Positions 8,728 through 16,902 of a DNA stretch of 64,000 nt are shown piece by piece; position 1 is the stretch's first letter; the number at the start of each line of letters is the position of its first letter. Source of the DNA: Paraburkholderia solitsugae (GTDB lineage: Bacteria; Pseudomonadota; Gammaproteobacteria; Burkholderiales; Burkholderiaceae). Below the pieces are notes generated by a model. The model searched no databases. It saw nothing but the letters and a program-made list of their open reading frames with translations, and had not been told where the DNA came from. Made by a program: the position numbers and the translations under genes. The DNA lies in the NCBI RefSeq assembly GCF_013177695.1, contig NZ_WOEY01000065.1:62001-126000 (forward strand). The letters are read 5' to 3'.

Positions 8728-10290
8728 ATGAACGAGATCGTAACGATAAGCCAGGGGCAGTTGAGGGGAGAGCCGTCCGTGGACGGCGAGGTGACTGCGT
8801 TTCGCGGCATTCCGTTCGCGTCGCCGCCTGTTGGCGATCTGCGCTGGCGTGCTCCGCAGCCTCCGGCTGCCTGGAGCGGCGTGAGAGACGCCACGCGCGC
8901 GAAGTCCATTGCGATTCAACAATCGATGTTAGGTAATTCGCTTCTCCCCTTTGGCGCTGAAAGCCAGTCAGAGGATTGTCTGTATCTCAACGTATGGACG
9001 GCGGCCAAGGATGCCGCAGAGAAGCGTCCGGTGATAGTGTGGATCCATCCCGGTGGCTTCCAGTTTGGATCAGGATCGGCTCCCTTCTTTGATGGTGATG
9101 CATGGGCGCGTGACGGGGTGGTGTTCGTTACCATTAACTACCGTTTGGCGAAACTTGGTTTTCTCGCCCACCCCCAGCTTTCTCTGGAAAATGACGAGGG
9201 CATTTCCGGCAATTACGGGCTGCTTGACCAGATCGCGGCGCTCCAGTGGGTGCGGGACAACATTGCTGAGTTCGGCGGCGACCCCGGATGCGTGACTATC
9301 TTCGGCATTTCTGCGGGCGCCTCCAGCGTCAGCCTGCTCATGGCATCGCCCCGCGCACGCGGCCTGTTCCATCGAGCGATCGCTGAGAGCGGTGGAAGTT
9401 TCGGTACCGTGGCTGAAGATAGCGGCGTTGCTGATCGCTGGCAATCTCTGGCGGCAGCAACACGGTCGGGTGAAGCTTGGGCCGACGGTATTGCAGACGG
9501 TGCCAACCTGGACATCCGGACGCTCGATGTCGATACGATCCGGGCAGCGAGCGGTGTCGACGGCACCAATATGCAGGGGATTTTTGACGCGGCTCAGCCA
9601 ATTGTGGATGGGGCGGTACTGCCGGCGGGGAGCTATCAGATCTTTGAGAGCCGGCAGCAGGCTGCTGTCCCGCTACTCGTTGGTTCGGTTGCGAATGAAG
9701 ATCTCGTGATCGGTTTCTCCCCCAGCCTCGCAGCGTATCGCGACTACGTTCAAATTGAATATGGCGATAGTGCGGAGCGCTTCCTTGCGCTTTACCCAGC
9801 CGCGACAGATGCGCAAGCGCTTGCCGCTAGCCTGAAGGCCAATAGTCACCGTGTATTCACCTGGCAGAATTGGACATGGGCCCATCTTCATGCAGCAGCT
9901 GGCCGCGACGTCTACTACTACCAGTTTCAGAAAGCCCCCCCGGTGCCGGCTGATAGTTACGACGAACAGGCCTTCCCAAGGCCACTGGGAGCTTTTCACT
10001 GCAGCTCTATCTTCTTTAGTTTCGATCGCTTTAGTCTGCGAGATTGGCCATGGCAACCCGGGGACTATGCTTTGGGCAAGACAATCCGCGCCGCCTGGGT
10101 GCAATTCGCTCGTACCGGCCGTCCGGCGGCGAAGGGTCTTCCAGATTGGCCGGTTTTCGATCCAGCCGCGCCGCGTGTCATGGCGTTCAACGATGACATC
10201 GGCTTGACCCATGTGCTTTGGCTTGAGCATCTCCACTATTGGGATGCACACTATGGTGCACGACGTGCTGCGAGCTATGTCACCGGCTAG
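8728..10290 (+). CDS. Type-B carboxylesterase
   Basis: A 520-residue alpha/beta-hydrolase of the carboxylesterase type B family. It opens with FRGIPFASPPVGDLRW. The oxyanion-hole segment is WIHPGGFQFGSG (about 105-116), SEDCLYLNVW is at about 81-90, and the nucleophile elbow is FGISAGASSV with Ser195. The usual elbow is GESAG; here Ile replaces Glu. AFHCSSIFFSF resembles the catalytic-His region. Start ATG 8728 has GAGGAG upstream and follows the LLM monooxygenase by 28 bases, so the two are one operon. It probably hydrolyses the ester or lactone made by that enzyme (inference). Confidence 0.9.
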   Translation: MNEIVTISQGQLRGEPSVDGEVTAFRGIPFASPPVGDLRWRAPQPPAAWSGVRDATRAKSIAIQQSMLGNSLLPFGAESQSEDCLYLNVWTAAKDAAEKRPVIVWIHPGGFQFGSGSAPFFDGDAWARDGVVFVTINYRLAKLGFLAHPQLSLENDEGISGNYGLLDQIAALQWVRDNIAEFGGDPGCVTIFGISAGASSVSLLMASPRARGLFHRAIAESGGSFGTVAEDSGVADRWQSLAAATRSGEAWADGIADGANLDIRTLDVDTIRAASGVDGTNMQGIFDAAQPIVDGAVLPAGSYQIFESRQQAAVPLLVGSVANEDLVIGFSPSLAAYRDYVQIEYGDSAERFLALYPAATDAQALAASLKANSHRVFTWQNWTWAHLHAAAGRDVYYYQFQKAPPVPADSYDEQAFPRPLGAFHCSSIFFSFDRFSLRDWPWQPGDYALGKTIRAAWVQFARTGRPAAKGLPDWPVFDPAAPRVMAFNDDIGLTHVLWLEHLHYWDAHYGARRAASYVTG

Positions 10291-10603
10291 GTGGAGACGT
10301 ACTTGTTTGGTCCAGGCAGTGAGAGTCTTTTAGGAGCGGCGAGTTTCTCTTGCTCGACAAAAGTGCTTCGGGAGTTCGCCGCGGGTTGAGGCGATCATTT
10401 AACAATCTGTTTATAAACGCAATGCTAAGGAATGCAAATGATATAAGGCGGGATAGATTCTTGATTTTGCGTCTGCCGTTGTGCCGGGCGGTATGAATTC
10501 GACGCGTTGAACCAGGTAGGTTGACGAAATTGCTGATCAAAACAATGTGCTCGGATACCTATGGCGGAGGGCACCGCTGATACTTATCGTTGGAGGAGAC
10601 AAA
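10291..10603. other. Intergenic, nothing recognised
   Basis: No gene or relic was recognised. The segment 10395-10470 is AT-rich and could carry a promoter for the genes that follow. GGAGGAG at about 10591-10597 is the ribosome binding site of the next gene. Confidence 0.4.
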
Positions 10604-10921
10604 ATGTCTGTTAGCTACGTCATGGTCGCGATTGCCATCGCCGCCAATCTCATTGCCGTCTATTTCATGAAGCTCTGCGCCGGCATGACACTGCCATGGC
10701 CCACCCTTGGAATGATTCTCGCCAATATGTTGACGCTTTGGTTCCTGGGGCGAGCGATGGTGGCCGGAGCGCCGGTTAGTGCCGCAGTGACAGCGTTGAC
10801 CGTTGGCGTAATGATCGGCTCGTTCCTCATAGGTCTCTCGTTCGGCGAACGGATTTCGGTTGTTCAGGGAATTGGCGGGGTGATCGCCATCGCCGGCGTT
10901 GTCATTGGAAACCTGGCTTAG
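10604..10921 (+). CDS. Small multidrug-resistance (SMR/EmrE-like) transporter
   Basis: A 105-residue protein with four predicted transmembrane helices (about 4-24, 33-50, 57-78, 84-104), the size and plan of SMR-type dimeric exporters. The conserved first-helix glutamate of EmrE is not seen in the same place, so cation export cannot be assumed. GGAGGAG precedes ATG 10604. It lies between an esterase and two SDRs on the same strand. It may move a pathway metabolite, or it may be only distantly related to EmrE. Confidence 0.65.
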   Translation: MSVSYVMVAIAIAANLIAVYFMKLCAGMTLPWPTLGMILANMLTLWFLGRAMVAGAPVSAAVTALTVGVMIGSFLIGLSFGERISVVQGIGGVIAIAGVVIGNLA

Positions 10922-11006
10922 GAGATCGAGTCGTGCTTTTTTATCCGCTCGGTGGCAAGTGAGATGGACGCTTGTGCCAGGCACTGAATTCTGCTGGAGG
11001 GGACAC

Positions 11007-11741
11007 ATGACATCGTTGAAAGGCAAGGTGGCCATCGTCACTGGCGCGGGCCGAGGCATTGGCCGCGCTATTGCGGTCAAGCTTGCGCAATGCGGTGCAG
11101 AAGTTGTTTTGGTCGATCTGGAAGCGCCGGCCGAATCGGCGAAATTAGCCGGAGATTCGGCAATGGCTTTCGCTGGGGATGTGTCAATCGAGGCGACATG
11201 GGCAAAACTCGGACATGCCATAGACGAAAGGTTCAACCGTCTGGATATCGTCGTGAACAATGCCGCTGCCTTTCCGCGTGGCCTGATTGATGAACTGGAC
11301 TTCGACACATGGCGTAGGGGGTTCGCAGTCAATCTCGACGCACAATTCTATAGCGCGAAGCATTTCGTGCCACGCATGCGCAAGAATGGCTATGGTCGAT
11401 TCATTGCCATATCGTCCAATTCGATCGGCATCGCGGAGCAGGCGCTCAGTGCCTACATAGCGACGAAAATGGGCGCGATCGGGTTTATGCGAGGTCTCGC
11501 CAATGACGTCGCCGCCGACGGGATCACCTGTAACGCGATACTCCCGTCCCTGACCGATACGCCTGCCACGGCTGGCATGCCCGAGGACGCGAAACGAGCC
11601 GTCTGGCAGCAACAGGCAATCAAGCGATTAGCGGAGCCGCGGGACCTTGTCGGTCCGGTCGCCTTCCTTGCGAGTGAGGAGGCCGGGTTTATCACAGGGC
11701 AGGCGTTGGTCGTTGACGGTGGACTCTATAAGGTCAGCTAG
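11007..11741 (+). CDS. Short-chain dehydrogenase/reductase (SDR)
   Basis: A 244-residue classical SDR. TGAGRGIG (about 12-19) binds NAD(P), GDVS and NNAA follow, and the catalytic Ser in ISSNS and YIATK complete the active site. The C-terminal EEAGFITGQALVVDGG is typical. The start at ATG 11007 has GGAGGGG upstream. Asp after the second strand (VLVDLE) suggests a preference for NAD. A second SDR begins 41 bases later. It probably oxidises an alcohol or reduces a ketone in the pathway of the LLM monooxygenase. Confidence 0.88.
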   Translation: MTSLKGKVAIVTGAGRGIGRAIAVKLAQCGAEVVLVDLEAPAESAKLAGDSAMAFAGDVSIEATWAKLGHAIDERFNRLDIVVNNAAAFPRGLIDELDFDTWRRGFAVNLDAQFYSAKHFVPRMRKNGYGRFIAISSNSIGIAEQALSAYIATKMGAIGFMRGLANDVAADGITCNAILPSLTDTPATAGMPEDAKRAVWQQQAIKRLAEPRDLVGPVAFLASEEAGFITGQALVVDGGLYKVS

Positions 11742-11782
11742 TGTTAGCCGACCAACCTCATCAACAATATGAGAGGACAACC

Positions 11783-12544
11783 ATGACAGGCAGGCTTCAG
11801 GATAAGGTTTGCGTTATCACAGGTACGGGTGGGAGCATGGGGCGCGCCGCAGCGCTGCTATTCGCACGAGAAGGCGCGCGTATCGTAGGGTGCGATTTAA
11901 ACGAAGCAGCTGGCGCGGATACGGTAGAGGCGGTGCTTGCTGCAGGCGGCGAAATGGTCTCCCGCCATCCCTGCAATCTCACTCATTCGGATGAGTGCCG
12001 CGCCTTGGTCGATCTCGCGATTGAGCGCTTTGACCGGATCGACGTGCTCTACAACAATGCAGCGATGGCCTATTTCAACTGGATTGAAGATATTTCAGAT
12101 GAAGAATGGACGCGCAGCCTGAACGAGGAGGTCAGTCTCGTTTTCTTCCTCACTCGCACTGCCTGGCCCTACCTTAAGAAAAGCGGCGGCACGATTGTCA
12201 ATACGGCCTCCGCGAACGCGTACACGACGGTACGCACGCTCGGATCTTTGGCGCATTGCACATCGAAGGCCGGTGTCATCGCGATGACGCGCCAGATGGC
12301 GATGGAGGGGCGTGAATTTGGCATCCGTGCCAATTCCATTTCCCCGGGAGTGACTGAGACCAACCAGACCCGCGAGCAGCTTAATAATAAGGAATGGGCC
12401 GATCACGTGCTCGGTCGAATTATGCTCGGCCGCGCCGCAAAACCAGAAGAGGTGGCGCAGGCGGCACTCTTCCTGGCTTCGGACGAGAGCTCCTATATCA
12501 CCGGCACAGATTTGATCGTGGATGGCGGAATGCTTGCCTGGTGA
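11783..12544 (+). CDS. Short-chain dehydrogenase/reductase (SDR)
   Basis: A 253-residue classical SDR. The nucleotide-binding motif is TGTGGSMG (note Thr-Gly-Thr-Gly-Gly), with NNAA at the usual place. The active-site Ser is in NTASAN, and the segment LAHCTSKAG replaces the usual YxxxK with HCTSK. The usual catalytic Tyr position therefore reads His or Cys, which deserves a check by alignment. The C-terminus reads SSYITGTDLIVDGGML. ATG 11783 has GAGAGGA upstream and follows the previous SDR closely in one operon. Confidence 0.85.
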   Translation: MTGRLQDKVCVITGTGGSMGRAAALLFAREGARIVGCDLNEAAGADTVEAVLAAGGEMVSRHPCNLTHSDECRALVDLAIERFDRIDVLYNNAAMAYFNWIEDISDEEWTRSLNEEVSLVFFLTRTAWPYLKKSGGTIVNTASANAYTTVRTLGSLAHCTSKAGVIAMTRQMAMEGREFGIRANSISPGVTETNQTREQLNNKEWADHVLGRIMLGRAAKPEEVAQAALFLASDESSYITGTDLIVDGGMLAW

Positions 12545-12775
12545 TCCACTATCACCACTTTCGATCATGCCATCTGAATTCGCCGTTGGACACGATATCA
12601 CGACGCCACTAGCTTATGCGATATGGACAGCACGCATATACGCAAAGGCTCGCGACGAGCCAGTCAGTTGACGTCTATCTATATCTACGGGATGGAATAG
12701 GGCAATGGAGCCAACTCGTACGAAGATTTATGTCACCCCCATCATCAAGCTGGAAATCCTTCGTGGAGAATTGAA

Positions 12776-13210
12776 ATGAACACTTCGGGTTACTCGAACA
12801 ACGACGTGAGCCTTTTGGCAGGGCGTCTTCTCATGGCGATAATTTTTGTTATCAGTGGCGTGGAAAAGCTCATTTCGCCGGGCCCCACTATGGGCTACAT
12901 CGCATCATTAGGGTTGCCTGCACCGCTGCTGGGGTACATCGGTTCAATGGTACTTGAACTGGTATGCGCGACGTCGCTGATCCTTGGGTACCGCACTCGC
13001 GTCGTAGCGTGGGTACTGGCGATTTACTGCGTTGTGACTGCGATCATCTTCCATCATGCATTTGGCGACCAGAGTCAAATGTTCAACTTCCTCAAGAACG
13101 TCGCCATGGCGGGCGGCCTTCTGGCCTTCTCAGCCCATGGTGCGGGTGCATTCAGTATCGACCGCCGGATCAATCGTCGCGCTTCGGTTGTGGTTCCGTC
13201 TGCGCTTTAG
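12776..13210 (+). CDS. DoxX-family membrane protein
   Basis: A 144-residue protein with four predicted transmembrane helices. LLAGRLLMAIIFVISGVEKL near residues 14-33 is the DoxX signature, followed by GYIASLGLPAPL. DoxX/DoxD-like proteins are inner-membrane quinone-linked or accessory proteins of poorly known function. An Rrf2-type regulator starts 21 bases downstream, a common pairing that suggests redox-linked expression. Confidence 0.85.
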   Translation: MNTSGYSNNDVSLLAGRLLMAIIFVISGVEKLISPGPTMGYIASLGLPAPLLGYIGSMVLELVCATSLILGYRTRVVAWVLAIYCVVTAIIFHHAFGDQSQMFNFLKNVAMAGGLLAFSAHGAGAFSIDRRINRRASVVVPSAL

Positions 13211-13231
13211 TCGCATTGCTCGATCCAGTCT

Positions 13232-13684
13232 ATGCCCACCAGCACTCGCTTCGCCGTCGCTGTCCACACACTCGCTGCGCTTGCCGTCAACGGCGGCAAG
13301 CCGCTGCGTTCGGAGGATCTGGCCAATTCGGTGAACACCGGTGCGGTGGTCATTCGTGGCTTGCTTTCGCGGCTGAGCGACGCAGGTCTAACGAAGTCGC
13401 AATTGGGCGCCGGCGGGGGCGCATTGCTAGCAAAGCCGCTTAAAAGGATCTGTCTGCTGGACGTTTATAACGCAGTCGAGGATACGGAGCTCTTCAGCCT
13501 GCCTCGGACACCGCCATGCATTGCCTGTCCGGTCGGCGCTGATATTCAGGAAGCCATGCACCCGGCGCTGCAACGGGCCAGAAACTCAAGCCAGTCGATC
13601 TTGGTGGCCGTCACTCGAGCAGCGTGGTTAGCGATCTCGTTCCTGGCGCGCGTCTCGTCAAGGCATTCAACCACCTCGATGTGA
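13232..13684 (+). CDS. Rrf2-family transcriptional regulator, C-terminus replaced by a deletion
   Basis: The first ~115 residues are a normal Rrf2 winged-helix regulator: STRFAVAVHTLAALAVNGG, LRSEDLANSVNT, then CIACPVGADIQEAMHPALQRAR with two cysteines that could sense redox state or bind a cluster. After about position 13585 the family match stops. The frame runs out of phase through a fragment of an F420-dependent-type oxidoreductase gene to a stop at 13684. The DNA-binding part is complete, so the 150-residue product may still work. It probably regulates the DoxX gene just upstream. Confidence 0.75.
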   Translation: MPTSTRFAVAVHTLAALAVNGGKPLRSEDLANSVNTGAVVIRGLLSRLSDAGLTKSQLGAGGGALLAKPLKRICLLDVYNAVEDTELFSLPRTPPCIACPVGADIQEAMHPALQRARNSSQSILVAVTRAAWLAISFLARVSSRHSTTSM

Positions 13685-13887
13685 ACGTTCTGCACGAGCC
13701 GGAAGTGTCTGGTGGAAATCGCGTGCTGTTTTACTCCGGTGACGACCTGGATGCCAAAGCGACCGTCCGCTCGCTTATAGCGAAGGCCGGCTTTTTCGCA
13801 GTCGATCTTGGAGCGCTCGATGTCGGCGGGCCGCTAGCATCGTTGCCGTTCGGTGCGCTGGCTGGAGTCAGGTTCGTCAAAGTGTAA
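13591..13887 (+). pseudogene. C-terminal remnant of an F420-dependent NADP oxidoreductase-like gene
   Basis: In the frame offset from the Rrf2 gene the translation reads PVDLGGRHSSSVVSDLVPGARLVKAFNHL and continues to GGPLASLPFGALAGVRFVKV at 13887. This is the second half of NAD(P)-binding, coenzyme-F420-dependent-type reductases, and the dinucleotide-binding N-terminal half is missing. It is fused directly to the truncated Rrf2 gene, so one deletion removed the end of one gene and the start of the other. An ATG at 13624 could in principle start a short product. Confidence 0.65.
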
Positions 13888-13921
13888 GGCGAGGGGAGGC
13901 TCCGGTGTTCTGGACAAGCGC

Positions 13922-13952
13922 TGCCCGCGGCTCACCGAGTGAGCGGCGGGCA
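13922..13952. terminator. Hairpin between convergent genes
   Basis: A 14-base stem with one mismatch (13922-13935 against 13939-13952) and a three-base loop lies between the forward oxidoreductase fragment and the reverse LLM gene ending at 14015. No T-tract is present on either side, so termination is likely but not proven. Confidence 0.45.
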
Positions 13953-14014
13953 ACGTTGTCCTTGCCGGTGGGTGCCTCAGATGCCGGCTCATGCTTGCAG
14001 AAATGGGGAGGTCC

Positions 14015-15400
14015 TTATGGGCGGTTCACCGAGGGGCGGAAACGCGCTCCATAGTGATCTGCTCGCAGCCTGGGTCCGGTTTCCGGAAACAGCTGTTCGC
14101 GCATGGTGCCTTCCTTATAGCCAGTCTTGAAGGCCCCCCTTTCCTGAAGACGTGGGATGACCAGATCGATGAAATTCTGGAGATTATCAGGTTCGACGGT
14201 GCGCACGAGATTAAATCCATCTACATCGGCTTCGTCGCGCCATTTCAACAGCGTATCGCAGACCTGATCGGGCGAGCCCACAATGAACGCCTCTCTTCCA
14301 CCGACATTGGCGAAGCGCGCGAGCTCGCGCAACGTCACCTTGCCCATGTCGCCGGTAGCGCGCATGGAATCGGCGATGGACTGCACAGCATTGCTTTCCA
14401 CCACGTCAATCGGTCCATCAGGATCGTAACGCGACAGATCCACGCCGAGCCAGGTGGAAAAGATCGCGAGATTGCCTTCCTCACTTGTATAGCGCTGATA
14501 TTCCCGGACCCGATCGCGCGCCTCGTCTTCAGTCGCACCGACAATGACGGTAGTTGCATTGAATACTTTTATGGAATCTGGCGTACGTCCGGCGGCTACC
14601 GCGGCCTGGCGATATCGCTGAGTTGTTTTGCTGGCAAAGTCGATGCTGTTGGTGGACATGAAGCTGCACTCCGCATGTCGACCCGCGAAGGCGATCCCTC
14701 GGGATGAGGCACCCGCTGAAAAGAGCAATGGTGTCCGCTGGGGCGACGGTTCACACAAATGAATGCCGTCGCAAGAGAAATGCTCTGAACGATGATGAAT
14801 CGTATGCACCTTGGAGGGATCGGTAAAGATTCCGCGCGCACGGTCGCGAATCGCAGCGCCGTCCTCCCAGCTGGCTTCCCAAAGCTTGTAAACAAGATCC
14901 ATGTACTCATCTGCAATATCGTAACGGGCGTCATGTGAAACCATCTCGCTCTGCCCCATCGCTTTCGCGGTTGATGGCATCACGCCGGTAACGATGTTCC
15001 ATGCCAGCCGGCCTTCCGTGAGTTGATCAAGCGTCGACAGACGGCGGGCAAGGAGATAGGGCGGTTCGTAAGTGGTGTTGCCGGTCACACCGAAGGTGAT
15101 ATGTCGGGTAACGGAGGCCATGGCCGAAATCAACAACATTGGATCGTTGGCGGGAAAGTGCGCGCCGCTTCGGATTGCGGCATCGGGCGCACCGCCATAT
15201 GTGTCCGGCACGCCGAGTGCATCGGCAAGGAACACGCAGTCGATCAATCCCGATTCCGTCTGTTTGGCGAGGTCGGTCCAGAATTTGAGCTTGTTGTAGT
15301 CAGCTCCGGTTGACTGCGGGTGCGGCCACATTCCTGCCCATGATTGCGTAGGCGAAGCCATATAGAAAGCGTTGATAGCGATGTGGCGCTGGGATGTCAT
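14015..15400 (-). CDS. LLM-class flavin monooxygenase, NtaA/SnaA/DszA family
   Basis: A 461-residue enzyme of the nitrilotriacetate-monooxygenase component A family. Signs are the start IAINAFYMASP...SWAGMWPHP, DCVFLADALG, LSTLDQLTEGRLAWNIVTG and GIFTDPSKVHTIHHRSEHF. It oxidises its substrate with FMNH2 supplied by a separate reductase. ATG 15400 (GGAGAG upstream) is chosen over a TTG at 15412. The leader is unusual: between the start and the conserved operator module at 15575-15652 lie remnants of another LLM gene. The promoter of that dead gene now probably drives this one (inference). The substrate is unknown. Confidence 0.88.
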   Translation of the reverse strand: MTSQRHIAINAFYMASPTQSWAGMWPHPQSTGADYNKLKFWTDLAKQTESGLIDCVFLADALGVPDTYGGAPDAAIRSGAHFPANDPMLLISAMASVTRHITFGVTGNTTYEPPYLLARRLSTLDQLTEGRLAWNIVTGVMPSTAKAMGQSEMVSHDARYDIADEYMDLVYKLWEASWEDGAAIRDRARGIFTDPSKVHTIHHRSEHFSCDGIHLCEPSPQRTPLLFSAGASSRGIAFAGRHAECSFMSTNSIDFASKTTQRYRQAAVAAGRTPDSIKVFNATTVIVGATEDEARDRVREYQRYTSEEGNLAIFSTWLGVDLSRYDPDGPIDVVESNAVQSIADSMRATGDMGKVTLRELARFANVGGREAFIVGSPDQVCDTLLKWRDEADVDGFNLVRTVEPDNLQNFIDLVIPRLQERGAFKTGYKEGTMREQLFPETGPRLRADHYGARFRPSVNRP

Positions 15401-15446
15401 GAGACTCTCCAATTTGAAGTTATGCTAATTAAGTTATTGAAAATAG

Positions 15447-15652
15447 TTGACGAATGGCACACGCAGGCCGGCCTGCACCATAAGCGGAAGCACGTCCCGG
15501 GCGATGCGCCAGATCCCGTCCGCCATTCCCGGTCACCATGGCAAAGATGCCGATCTTCATACGGTTGGCGTGTCTTCCTTATCTTGCATAGATTATCTGG
15601 CTGTCACGGCATGTCCAGCAGCAAAACCTGATAGGGCAATCTCACTTCGAGA
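15447..15652 (-). pseudogene. Collapsed inverted copy of the 7548 LLM gene and its promoter (contains operator copy B)
   Basis: Read on the minus strand, 15652-15575 matches the promoter module before 7548, including TCTCA-CTT-CGAGA at 15640-15652. Then 15570-15535 matches the first codons (MKIGIFA region), and 15530-15450 matches the last codons of the same LLM gene (RDVLPLM.Q.GLR.PF). The leader and the whole gene middle are deleted. It precedes the intact LLM gene at 14015-15400, which may use the surviving promoter. Confidence 0.7.
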
Positions 15653-15721
15653 ACAGGGTGCAGAGCGACGATGTTTTTAATTGACTTTGTCAGTCGCCGA
15701 TTGAGTAGTCCTCTAATCAAA

Positions 15722-15795
15722 GCATGTCACCTGATCTTGAAACCAGATCACGCTGTGAGTTTTCTGTTCTGGACGTTAGTGAAGTCGACGGAGAT
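15722..15795 (+). pseudogene. 3' remnant of a LysR gene (copy of the end of 2768-3715)
   Basis: This segment matches 3646-3730, the last codons of the LysR gene plus its stop region, and the match continues through the intergenic bases into the amidohydrolase start. The LysR stop has been lost (VSEVD is followed by Gly here). A LysR-amidohydrolase arrangement was therefore once present in two copies, and each copy has lost the opposite half. Confidence 0.65.
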
Positions 15796-15825
15796 ACTCT
15801 CTAAAAATCACTGAGGAGGCGAACG

Positions 15826-16902
15826 ATGATTGATGGTCTGCCCGTTTTAGATGCTGTCGTGCACGCCTATAACATGGATGCGGCGAACTACGCCAATCGC
15901 TTTGCCGCCCCGTTATGCGATCTTGTTTATGGATCGGTCGTGGCGACAGCTCGGCATGGCTACGCACCGACGCGGTCGCAATTCTATCGGGACTGGTCTA
16001 TCCAGGAGGCGGCTGAGCAGGTGTTCCTCGAAAGCGATACCGATCTCGCCGTTTATCACGTTCTACCCATATTCTCGTTCAAGGACGGGTTGTGCAGCCT
16101 GGAAAAGGCAATTGAGGCTCAGGCGCGATGGCCGAATCGGTTTATCACTTACTGCGGCGTTGATCCGATGACCGGTAAGGCCGCGCTGGATGAATTGGAA
16201 CGGCAGGTGGAACTGTTGCGTCCGGTCGGACTCAAGCTCTATCCGAACAGCTGGGTTGGCAGCGAGATACGTGGATGGAAGATGGACGATCCGGAAATCG
16301 CGTTTCCATTGTTCGAACGGGCCGAGAGGCTTGGGATCAAGGTCGTTGCCGTACATAAGGCACTTCCGCTTGGGCCTGTGCCCATGGAGCATTACAAGGT
16401 CGACGATATCGACCGGGCATGCATGGCTTTCCCTGGGCTGAATTTCGAGGTTGTCCACGGAGGCATGGCGTTCCTCGAGGAGACGGCGTGGCAGCTCGCG
16501 CGGTTCGACAATGTATATGTCAATCTGGAGATCACCAGCGCTCTGGCGGCAAGCCGCCCGGCGGCATTTCTTCATGCGATGGCTGCGCTGATCGGCCCAG
16601 GAGGGCAGGATGCTATCGAGCGGATCCTGTGGGGCACGGGAGCGATGGCCTTTCATCCACAACCGCTGCTGGAGACGTTCGTACGCGAATTCGCTTTTCC
16701 GGAGGCGCTAATCGAGGGCGCTGGTCTTCCGCAACTCGATCTTGCCGCCAAGCGCGCGATCCTGTTTGACAATTATGGCCGCATGACGGGACTCGATCTC
16801 GACGCCCGCCTCTCAGCTACGCGCGACGACGAATTCGCGCGCCGGCGGCCAGACGGGCCGCTCGCACCGTTCTCAACCGTGCAGGAGTTTTCCAATGCGT
16901 GA
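15826..16902 (+). CDS. Amidohydrolase-2 family protein, binuclear-iron-monooxygenase accessory-like
   Basis: A 358-residue TIM-barrel protein started at ATG 15826 with GAGGAGG upstream. Motifs include GLKLYPNSW, GWKMDDPEIAFPLFERAERLGIK, a VHKALPLGP metal-site segment, a DIDRACMAFPGLNFEVVHGG segment and a C-terminal LDLAAKRAILFDNYGRMTGL. The usual first-strand HxH is VVH here, so the first metal ligand is missing. From memory, this KLY...GYK.DDP...HKG plan resembles the amidohydrolase beside propane/acetone-type binuclear-iron monooxygenases. The next gene (DUF59) is the other usual companion and overlaps its end by eight bases. A maturation rather than catalytic role is possible (inference). 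Confidence 0.75.
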   Translation: MIDGLPVLDAVVHAYNMDAANYANRFAAPLCDLVYGSVVATARHGYAPTRSQFYRDWSIQEAAEQVFLESDTDLAVYHVLPIFSFKDGLCSLEKAIEAQARWPNRFITYCGVDPMTGKAALDELERQVELLRPVGLKLYPNSWVGSEIRGWKMDDPEIAFPLFERAERLGIKVVAVHKALPLGPVPMEHYKVDDIDRACMAFPGLNFEVVHGGMAFLEETAWQLARFDNVYVNLEITSALAASRPAAFLHAMAALIGPGGQDAIERILWGTGAMAFHPQPLLETFVREFAFPEALIEGAGLPQLDLAAKRAILFDNYGRMTGLDLDARLSATRDDEFARRRPDGPLAPFSTVQEFSNA

